DNA of 52,206 nt from Streptomyces exfoliatus (GTDB taxonomy: Bacteria; Actinomycetota; Actinomycetes; Streptomycetales; Streptomycetaceae), in assembly GCF_000725545.1 (NCBI RefSeq), contig NZ_JNZP01000034.1, positions 1 through 52,206 of the forward strand. The letters are read 5' to 3'. A program made the translations under genes and the position numbers. Under the pieces are notes generated by a model. The model saw only the letters and a program-made list of their open reading frames with translations. It was not told the origin of the DNA and ran no database searches. Positions 27,915-34,068 of the stretch are shown one piece after another. Position 1 is the stretch's first letter. Every line of letters begins with the position of its first letter.

Positions 27915-28646
27915 TCATGTCTGCCGTGTTTTCCCCGCTCCGGTGAAGTCCTCGTACGCCGCCACCACCTCGCGCGCCGGGCCGTCCATCCGGAGCGTGC
28001 CGGCCTCCAGCCACAGCGCCCGCTCGCAGGTCTCCGTGATGGTGGAGTTCGAGTGGCTGACCAGGAACACCGTCCCCGCCTCCGCCCGCAGTTCGTCGAT
28101 CCGCCGTTGGCTGCGGCGGCGGAAGCGTGCGTCGCCGGTGGCCAGGGCCTCGTCGATGAGCAGGACGTCGTGGCTCTTCGCGGCGGCGATGGCGAACCGC
28201 AGCCGGGCCCCCATCCCGGAGGAGTACGTCCGCATGGGGCGGGAGATCGCGTCGTCCTTCTCGTTGACGCCGGAGAACTCCACGATGTCGTCGTAGCGCT
28301 CCCGGACCTCGGCGCGGCTCATGCCCATCGCGAGGCCGCCCAGGATCACGTTCCGCTCGCCCGTCAGATCACCCATCAGGGCCGCGTTGACGCCGAGGAG
28401 CGAGGGCTGCCCCTGGGTGTAGACCTGGCCGCGCTCGACGGGCTGGAGGCCCGCGACGGCCTTCAGGAGGGTGGATTTCCCAGATCCGTTCGAACCGATC
28501 AGGCCAATTGCCTCGCCTTTGTACGCGGCGAAGCTGACGCCCTTCACGGCGTGCACGCGCCGGGTGCCGGAGGGGCCGTTCCGGACCGTGTACGTGATGT
28601 GGACGCCGTCGGCCACGACGGTGGGTACGCGTTCGGTGTCAGCCAC
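27915..28646 (-). CDS. ATP-binding subunit of a TagH/Wzt-like polysaccharide exporter
   Basis: This 243-residue ABC ATPase belongs to the polysaccharide or teichoic-acid export class. Walker A is GSNGSGKST within GEAIGLIGSNGSGKSTLLKA. The signature region is the class-specific YSSGMGARLRFAIAAA instead of LSGGQ. Walker B is DVLLIDEALATGD, followed by the H-loop VFLVSHSNS. It lacks the C-terminal carbohydrate-binding extension of Wzt, so recognition of the cargo end group is not expected. It overlaps the permease gene by eight bases and forms one operon with it. The pair probably exports a lipid-linked wall glycan made in the cytoplasm. Confidence 0.92.
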   Translation of the reverse strand: MADTERVPTVVADGVHITYTVRNGPSGTRRVHAVKGVSFAAYKGEAIGLIGSNGSGKSTLLKAVAGLQPVERGQVYTQGQPSLLGVNAALMGDLTGERNVILGGLAMGMSRAEVRERYDDIVEFSGVNEKDDAISRPMRTYSSGMGARLRFAIAAAKSHDVLLIDEALATGDARFRRRSQRRIDELRAEAGTVFLVSHSNSTITETCERALWLEAGTLRMDGPAREVVAAYEDFTGAGKTRQT

Positions 28647-29559
28647 GTCCGTACGACTCCTCCGCCTTCCAGAACCAGATGAAACCGCCCCCGAAGGCCA
28701 GCAGGGCCCAGCCGGCGGCGAGTGCCCAGACGTGCGGCGGCAGCTGGGCCGAGGTGTAGCTCCCGATCAAAGCGAAGCGCATGAGGTCGATGTAGACGGC
28801 CGCCGGATTGCACTGCAGGGCCAGCACCACGCCCGCGGGGAAGCGTCCGTCGCTCGCCAGGTTCTGGATCGACCACATGGCGCCGGAGGCGTACATCCAG
28901 GTGCGCAGCACGAACGGCATCAGTTGCGAGACGTCCGGGAGGCGGGCGGCGAGCCGGGCCAGGACGAGCGCCGCGCCCGTGTTGAACAGGGTTTGGAGGA
29001 ACAGCGCGGGGATCGCGAGGAGCCAGCTCGGGGCGGGGAACTCGCCGAAGCCGAACAGGATCACGACGAGCGCGGCGAGCGACAGCAGGAACTGCTGGAG
29101 CTGCTGCAGTGCGAGCGAGATGGGCAGGCTCGCGCGCGGGAAGTGGAGGGCGCGGACCAGGCCCAGGTTGCCGCTGATCGCCCGGGTGCCGGCGGTGAGC
29201 GTCTGGGAGGTGAAGGTCCACACGAAGATGCCGGTGATGAGGAAGGGGACGTAGTCCGGAACGCCGTGCTTGGCGTTCATCAGGACCCCGAAGATCGCGT
29301 AGTAGACGGCGGCGTTGAGCAGCGGGGTCATCAGCTGCCAGACCTGGCCGAGGCGCGCCTGGCTGTACTGGGCGGTGAGGCGGGCGCTCGCGAAGGCGGT
29401 GATGAAGGCGCGGCGGGACCAGAGCTGCCGTGCGTACGCAGGGAGGGAGGGGCGGGCGCCGCTCACGGTGAGGCCGTGGCGCAGGGCGAGGGCGCGGAGG
29501 TCCTGTGGGGGAGCCGCCGAAGGGAGGGCTTCCGGTGGGGCGAGGCTCTGGGTGGTCAC
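28639..29559 (-). CDS. Permease subunit of a TagG-like polysaccharide exporter
   Basis: This is a ~306-residue ABC-2 membrane protein. An N-terminal cytoplasmic amphipathic region (AYARQLWSRRAFITAFASAR) leads to LTAQYSQARLGQVWQLMTPL, the family's first helix. Five or six membrane helices follow, including GVPDYVPFLITGIFVWTF, LLSLAALVVILFGFGEF and a last helix near the C-terminus. The GTG at 29559 (VTTQSLAPP) is preferred over the upstream ATG at 29643 because GGAAG lies at normal spacing and the ATG would fall inside the promoter and operator. A promoter and probable TetR operators lie at 29610-29668. It acts with the downstream ATPase. Confidence 0.88.
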   Translation of the reverse strand: MTTQSLAPPEALPSAAPPQDLRALALRHGLTVSGARPSLPAYARQLWSRRAFITAFASARLTAQYSQARLGQVWQLMTPLLNAAVYYAIFGVLMNAKHGVPDYVPFLITGIFVWTFTSQTLTAGTRAISGNLGLVRALHFPRASLPISLALQQLQQFLLSLAALVVILFGFGEFPAPSWLLAIPALFLQTLFNTGAALVLARLAARLPDVSQLMPFVLRTWMYASGAMWSIQNLASDGRFPAGVVLALQCNPAAVYIDLMRFALIGSYTSAQLPPHVWALAAGWALLAFGGGFIWFWKAEESYGRG

Positions 29560-29609
29560 GGGCGGGTCTTCCGACGAAGGGTGCGGGCATCCTCGGCGAT
29601 GGAACGGGT

Positions 29610-29668
29610 CCGTATCGTCGCTACGGGGACAGTAGGACTCCAAGCGTCGGAACGCAACCGTATCGTCG
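29610..29668. promoter_or_regulatory. Direct-repeat operators flanking the exporter promoter
   Basis: The identical 11-mer CCGTATCGTCG occurs at 29610-29620 and 29658-29668, 48 bases apart in the 149-base gap between the exporter (minus) and the TetR gene (plus). The first copy sits in CGTA-N7-TACG symmetry. One copy overlaps the predicted start of the exporter transcript and the other abuts its -35, as expected for repressor sites. Binding by the adjacent TetR protein is inferred. Confidence 0.6.
29629..29657 (-). promoter_or_regulatory. Candidate promoter of the TagGH-like operon
   Basis: On the minus strand TTGCGT (29652-29657) and TACTGT (29629-29634) are separated by 17 bases, the optimal spacing. 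Transcription would start near 29622, about 60 bases before the GTG start. Repeated 11-mers lie on both sides. Confidence 0.6.
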
Positions 29669-29695
29669 TGACGCTTTCGGGGCGTCGCCGTTGGT

Positions 29696-29701
29696 TAGGA
29701 T
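29696..29701 (+). promoter_or_regulatory. Candidate -10 box for a leaderless tetR mRNA
   Basis: TAGGAT is followed by seven bases and then the ATG at 29709. That spacing would start transcription exactly at the start codon, a common arrangement for Streptomyces regulators. No clear -35 box or ribosome-binding site is present. Confidence 0.5.
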
Positions 29702-29708
29702 GCCGTTC

Positions 29709-30308
29709 ATGACCGATCCGACCCCCCGCCGCGCCCCCGCCGGCGCCGCCGTGCTCCGTGAGGACGTCACCGAGGCCATCCGCGCCGCCGTCTTCGAGGA
29801 GCTGGCCGCCGTCGGCTTCGCCCGGATGTCCATCGAGGGCATCGCGCGCCGCGCGGGAGTCGGCAAGACCGCCGTCTACCGGCGCTGGAAGTCCAAGCTC
29901 TCCCTCGTCCTGGACCTCGTCGGCGCGTTCGCCGCCCAGGGCATGCCGGCCCCCGCCACCGGCTCCCTCCACGGGGACGTGCGCGCCCTCCTCGAAGTGG
30001 CCTCGGGCGCCCTGCGCCACCCGGTCGCCTCCCAGGTCATTCCCGACCTGCTCGTCGAGGCCGCCCGGCACCCCGAGATCGCGGAGGCGGTCACCGCCGC
30101 GCTGCTCGACGGCCAGCGGGGCGTCGTCACCCGCATCGTCCGCGAGGCCGTCGCGCGCGGCGAACTCCCCGAGGGCGCCGACCCGGGCCGCGCCCTCGAC
30201 CTGATCGTCGGACCGCTCTACTGGCGGCTCGCCGTCGTCCGTACGGAACTGCCCCCGGGGTACGTGGACGATCTCGCGCGGTCGGCGGTGGCGGCGCTCA
30301 GGGCCTGA
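29709..30308 (+). CDS. TetR-family transcriptional regulator
   Basis: This is a 199-residue repressor-type protein. The N-terminal helix-turn-helix is at about residues 22-65 (FARMSIEGIARRAGVGKTAVYRRWKSKLSL), followed by an all-helical ligand-binding and dimerisation domain like the TetR_C family with LYWRLAVVRTELPPGYVDDL. It is divergent from the exporter operon, and repeated 11-mers occupy the shared regulatory region. It most likely represses the exporter and perhaps itself. The start at 29709 assumes a leaderless mRNA; an ATG at 29700 is an alternative that adds three residues. The effector is unknown. Confidence 0.9.
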   Translation: MTDPTPRRAPAGAAVLREDVTEAIRAAVFEELAAVGFARMSIEGIARRAGVGKTAVYRRWKSKLSLVLDLVGAFAAQGMPAPATGSLHGDVRALLEVASGALRHPVASQVIPDLLVEAARHPEIAEAVTAALLDGQRGVVTRIVREAVARGELPEGADPGRALDLIVGPLYWRLAVVRTELPPGYVDDLARSAVAALRA

Positions 30309-30311
30309 GCC

Positions 30312-30346
30312 GGCGGCGCCCCGGCCAGGGCCGGTGGCGGCGCCGC
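30312..30346. terminator. Bidirectional terminator between convergent genes
   Basis: GCGGCGCC/GGCGCCGC forms an outer stem, and CCGGCC/GGCCGG forms an inner stem around AG. It lies between the tetR stop and the end of the minus-strand sugar permease gene. No T tract. Confidence 0.65.
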
Positions 30347-30363
30347 GCGTCCGAGGGGGACCG

Positions 30364-31239
30364 CTACTTCACCGCGCCCGCCATCACCCCCGACGCGAAC
30401 TGGCGCTGGAACGCGAAGAACACCACCAGCGGAACCACCATCGACACGAAGGCGCCCGGCGCGAGCACGTCCACGTTGTTGCCGAACTGCCGCACCTGCT
30501 GCTGGAGCGCCACCGTGATCGGCGGCGACTGCGAGTCCGCGAAGATCAGCGCGATCAGCATGTCGTTCCACACCCACAGGAACTGGAAGATGCCGAGCGA
30601 GGCGATCGCGGGACCGCCGAGCGGCAGCACCACCCGGGTGAAGAGGCGGACCTCGCCCGCCCCGTCCAGCCGCGCCGCTTCGAGCAACTCGCGCGGGATC
30701 TCCGCGAAGAAGTTCCGCAACAGGAAGATCGCGAACGGCAGGCCGAAGGCCGTGTGGAAGAGCACCACCCCGAGGGTCGTCTCGAAGAGCCCCACCGCGC
30801 CGAAGAGCTTCGACACCGGCACCAGGGCCACCTGCACCGGGACCACGAGCAGGGCGACCACGCCGAGGAACCACCAGTCCCGGCCCGGGAACTCCAGCCA
30901 CGCGAACGCGTACCCGGCGAACGAGCCGATGGCGAGCACGAGCAGGGTGGACGGGACGGTGATCATGACGGTGGAGGCGAGGGAGCCGGTGATCGTGTCG
31001 TTCGCGAGGAGATGCGCGTAGTTCTCGGTGGTCAGCCGGGCCGGGGCCGTGAACACCTGCCACCAGCCGCCCGCCGCGATGTCCGAGGGCGAGCGCAGCG
31101 AGGAGAGCAGCAGCCCCACCGTCGGCAGCAGCCAGAACAGGCCGGTGAGCACGAGGAACACGCGTACCGCGCCCCCGGCGGCACGGGCGGCGATCCGCGC
31201 CACGGCGGGCCGGGTCCTGACGTCGGCGGAACGGCTCAT
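30364..31239 (-). CDS. Carbohydrate ABC transporter permease (MalG type)
   Basis: This is a 291-residue inner-membrane permease with six hydrophobic helices. The cytoplasmic coupling motif EAARLDGAGEVRLFTRVVLP is the EAA loop of MalG-type proteins, and VWNDMLIALIFAD follows as usual. The ATG at 31239 overlaps the stop of the upstream permease by four bases, indicating translational coupling. It is the last gene of a binding protein-permease-permease operon. No ATPase gene is present; Streptomyces sugar importers of this kind usually share the MsiK ATPase. The substrate is probably an oligosaccharide. Confidence 0.92.
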   Translation of the reverse strand: MSRSADVRTRPAVARIAARAAGGAVRVFLVLTGLFWLLPTVGLLLSSLRSPSDIAAGGWWQVFTAPARLTTENYAHLLANDTITGSLASTVMITVPSTLLVLAIGSFAGYAFAWLEFPGRDWWFLGVVALLVVPVQVALVPVSKLFGAVGLFETTLGVVLFHTAFGLPFAIFLLRNFFAEIPRELLEAARLDGAGEVRLFTRVVLPLGGPAIASLGIFQFLWVWNDMLIALIFADSQSPPITVALQQQVRQFGNNVDVLAPGAFVSMVVPLVVFFAFQRQFASGVMAGAVK

Positions 31240-32570
31240 CGGCGGGCCTCCCGGCGCAGGCGGCGGATGTTGAAGACCATCACCGGCACCACCAGGAGCA
31301 GCAGCAGGACGGCGATGGCCGAGCCGATCCCGAGATCGGCGTCCGTACCGAAGGACGAGCGGTACAGCTGGAGCGCGAGCACGTTCGCGTCGTCCTGGGC
31401 CGAGCCCGGCGCGATGACGAAGACCAGGTCGAAGACCTTGAGGACGTTGATCATCAACGTCACCAGGACGACCGCGAGGACCGGCGCGAGCAGTGGCACC
31501 GTGATCCGGCGGAACACCTGCCACTCGTTGGCCCCGTCCACCCGCGCCGCTTCGAGCAGCTCGCGCGGTACGGCGGCGAGACCGGCGCCGATCAGGACCA
31601 TCGCGAACCCGGCCCACATCCACACGTACGCGCCGATGACCGCAGGGGTGACGAAAGACGGTCCCAGCCACTCCACGCCGTTGTACTGCTCCCGGAAGTT
31701 GCTCGCCGGAAGCCGCAGTACGGCTCCGTCAACCCGGTCGGCGGGCAGTGCGAAGGTCCCGTCGGCGGCGGCCGTGGCCCTGGCGACGACCTCCCCGTCC
31801 CGTACGGCCTCGATCCGCAGCCCGGCCAGGCCCAGTTCGGCCGGGTCGACGGCGTTCGGCCGCCCGCCGCCGCCCCGGGTGAAGTCCAGCCAGGCCGTGC
31901 CGACGACCGTGCCCGCCGCGGGAGCGGGCTCCCGGGCAGGGCGGGCCTCCTCCGGCATCTGCGCCGGAGCCACCCCGATCAGCGGAAGCCGTACGGGCTC
32001 CCCGGCGCGCACCGGCTCCTCCGTGACGAACGCGCCGCCGCCGGCCGCCTTCAGCGGATGCACGGGCAGCGGCCGGGCCCGTGGAAAGCCGGAGGACTCG
32101 GCGAAGGTGTCGTGCACCCCCACCCAGACGGCGTTGGCGACCCCGCGGTCCGGGTCCTGCTCGTAGACGAGCCGGAAGATGATCCCGGCGGCGAGCATCG
32201 AGATCGCCATCGGCATGAAGACGACCAGCTTGAACGCCGTACCCCAGCGCACCCGTTCGGTGAGCACCGCGAAGACCAGACCGAGGGCGGTCGCGACGGC
32301 CGGGGCGAGAACCAGCCAGATCAGGTTGTTGCGGACGGCGGTGCGCAGGGAGTCGTCGGTGACGAGGGAGAGGTAGTTGTCCAGACCGACGAAGGAGTCG
32401 CCGGAGCGGTCGAAGAGCGAGCGCTGGACGGAGTACCCGATCGGGTAGACGACGAGCGCGCCGAGCAGGAGCAGGGCGGGGAGCAGGAAGCCCGCGGCCA
32501 CCGTTCTGCTCCTGCCGTTGTTCCTGCTCCTGTTCCGGCTGCCCTTGCGGGTGGGGGCGGTGCTCGGCAT
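31236..32570 (-). CDS. Carbohydrate ABC transporter permease (MalF type) with extracellular Cna-B-like insertion
   Basis: This 444-residue permease is about 140 residues longer than a typical sugar permease. After a basic start, helices near residues 25-45, 85-105 and 115-137 are normal. An extra region follows between helices (about residues 145-290). Its second half, with GTAWLDFTRGG, GLAGLRIEAVRDGEVVARAT and ADGTFALP, looks like a Cna-B/SdrD-B beta-sandwich and must lie outside the membrane. The helices resume at SFVTPAVIGAYVWMWAGFAM, and the EAA loop is EAARVDGANEWQVFRRITVP. The start is ten bases after the binding-protein stop. The insertion may interact with the binding protein or the wall. 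Confidence 0.9.
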   Translation of the reverse strand: MPSTAPTRKGSRNRSRNNGRSRTVAAGFLLPALLLLGALVVYPIGYSVQRSLFDRSGDSFVGLDNYLSLVTDDSLRTAVRNNLIWLVLAPAVATALGLVFAVLTERVRWGTAFKLVVFMPMAISMLAAGIIFRLVYEQDPDRGVANAVWVGVHDTFAESSGFPRARPLPVHPLKAAGGGAFVTEEPVRAGEPVRLPLIGVAPAQMPEEARPAREPAPAAGTVVGTAWLDFTRGGGGRPNAVDPAELGLAGLRIEAVRDGEVVARATAAADGTFALPADRVDGAVLRLPASNFREQYNGVEWLGPSFVTPAVIGAYVWMWAGFAMVLIGAGLAAVPRELLEAARVDGANEWQVFRRITVPLLAPVLAVVLVTLMINVLKVFDLVFVIAPGSAQDDANVLALQLYRSSFGTDADLGIGSAIAVLLLLLVVPVMVFNIRRLRREARR

Positions 32571-32579
32571 GCCGGGGCC

Positions 32580-33944
32580 TCAGCTCTTCGCCGCGGCCCG
32601 GTACGCCTTCTCCGCGTCCGCCTCGAGACGCGCCTGCGTGCCCGCGATGTCCTTGGGGTTCTTCAGGAAGTCCTGGAGCGCCTTCCACTCGCCCTTGCCC
32701 GGCGTCCCGCCGAAGGACTGCGGCATCTGGTCCGACATGTCGAAGCGGAAGTCGTCACCGGCGCCGATGAGCGCCTTCGCGATCTCGCGCTGGACGTCGT
32801 TCGGGTACGCCGCCGGGTCCAGGTTCTTGTTGGGGGAGAGGAAGCCGCCCTCGGCCGCCCAGATCTTCGCCGCGTCCGGGGAGGCGAGGAAGGCGAGCAG
32901 CGCCTTCGCGCCCTTGGTGTCCTTGAGGGCCACGGCGGCGTCGCCCGCCGTCACCACGGGGCTGCTGCCCGAGCCGACGGTGGGGAAGGGGAAGACCTTC
33001 GCGTCCGTGCCGATCTTCGCCTCGGTCTGCGCGATGTTGACGGCCGCGAAGTCGCCCTCGAAGACCATCGCCCCCTTCGGCTGGTCGCCGCCGGTGAAGG
33101 TCTGGGTGACCGAGGTCGGGTACTCCGTCTGCAGCGCCCCGCTCGTGCCGCCGGCGAGCAGCGCCGGCTTGCCGAACAGTTCGCCGAGCGTGGTCAGGGC
33201 CGCGGTCACCGACGGGTCGGTCCACTTGATCGTGTGCTTCGCGAGCTGGTCGTACTTGGCCGGGCCTGCCTGCGAGAGGTAGACGTTCTCGAACCAGTCG
33301 GTGAGGGTCCAGCCGTCCGCGCCGCCCACCGACACGGGGGTGACGCCGGACGCCGAGATCGTCTCGGCCGTGGTCAGGAACTCCTTCCAGGTCTTCGGCT
33401 CGGTGGCGCCCGCGTTCTCGAAGACGGCGGAGTTGTACCAGACCAGGGACTTGTTGGCGGCCTTGAAGTAGACCCCGTACTGGGTGCCGTCGACCGCGCC
33501 GAGCTCCTGCCAGCCGCGCGAGTAGTTCGCCGCCAGCTGGGCCTCGGCCTCCGGGCCGACCGGCTTCAGCCACTTCTGGGCGGCGGCCTGCTGGATCGCG
33601 CCCACCTGCGGCAGCATCGCCACGTCCGGCGGCGACCCGCCCGCGATCTTCGTACCGAGGAAGTTCACGATCGGGTCCTGGGCCGGCACGAAGGTGACGG
33701 TCGCGCCGGTGCGCTTCTCGAACTCCCGCAGGACCTTGGTGAAGTTCTCCTGCTCGGGGCCCGTCCATACGGCGGCGACCTCGATCTTCTCGCCCTTGAG
33801 GGGAAGCGCGCCGCCGCTCGGCGCGGGGTTCCCCTGGTCCTTCTCGGCTCCACCGCCGCCGCACGCCGCGAGGGCGAGTGCGGCGAGTGCGGTGAACGCC
33901 GTCATGGTCACCGCGGCCCTGCGTGGACGAAGAGTTGTACGCAT
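32580..33944 (-). CDS. Sugar-binding lipoprotein of an ABC importer
   Basis: This is a 454-residue extracytoplasmic binding protein anchored as a lipoprotein. The signal peptide ends in LALAACGGGG with a perfect lipobox. The mature part is a family-1 (MalE-like) solute-binding protein: KIEVAAVWTGPEQENFTKVL, DVAMLPQVGAIQQAA, TPVSVGGADGWTLTDWFENV and GDAAVALKDTKGAKALLAFL are typical segments. Aromatic residues for sugar stacking are present. It is first in the operon with two permeases. A possible promoter (TTGCGG-N18-TAGACC) overlaps a DasR-like site upstream. The sugar is unknown; an alpha-glucoside-type or amino-sugar ligand is possible. Confidence 0.92.
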   Translation of the reverse strand: MRTTLRPRRAAVTMTAFTALAALALAACGGGGAEKDQGNPAPSGGALPLKGEKIEVAAVWTGPEQENFTKVLREFEKRTGATVTFVPAQDPIVNFLGTKIAGGSPPDVAMLPQVGAIQQAAAQKWLKPVGPEAEAQLAANYSRGWQELGAVDGTQYGVYFKAANKSLVWYNSAVFENAGATEPKTWKEFLTTAETISASGVTPVSVGGADGWTLTDWFENVYLSQAGPAKYDQLAKHTIKWTDPSVTAALTTLGELFGKPALLAGGTSGALQTEYPTSVTQTFTGGDQPKGAMVFEGDFAAVNIAQTEAKIGTDAKVFPFPTVGSGSSPVVTAGDAAVALKDTKGAKALLAFLASPDAAKIWAAEGGFLSPNKNLDPAAYPNDVQREIAKALIGAGDDFRFDMSDQMPQSFGGTPGKGEWKALQDFLKNPKDIAGTQARLEADAEKAYRAAAKS

Positions 33945-33985
33945 CGCTGCCCCGTCTCTCCCGTGCGCTTCGCTGTCCCGTGCCG

Positions 33986-34001
33986 ACAGGTCTACGCCGG
34001 G
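33986..34001 (-). promoter_or_regulatory. Weak DasR-like site over the binding-protein promoter
   Basis: ACAGGTCTACGCCGGG matches 11 of 16 positions of the known DasR consensus (ACTGGTCTAGACCAGT-like) and overlaps the putative -10 box 42 bases before the binding-protein start. The right half is poor, so this is only suggestive. Confidence 0.25.
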
Positions 34002-34044
34002 TGGAGGGGGCCCCGCAATACCGCCTTCCGGTTCAAGAGGGCGA

Positions 34045-34063
34045 TCGTGACGGCCTCGTGACG
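34045..34063 (-). promoter_or_regulatory. Perfect 8-mer direct repeat, MtrA- or PhoP-like
   Basis: TCGTGACG occurs at 34045-34052 and 34056-34063; read on the minus strand it gives GTCACG twice with an eleven-base period. Both MtrA and PhoP in actinobacteria bind GTCAC/GTTCAC direct repeats with this period. It lies ~100 bases upstream of the sugar-binding lipoprotein gene. Confidence 0.4.
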
Positions 34064-34068
34064 TGCCG

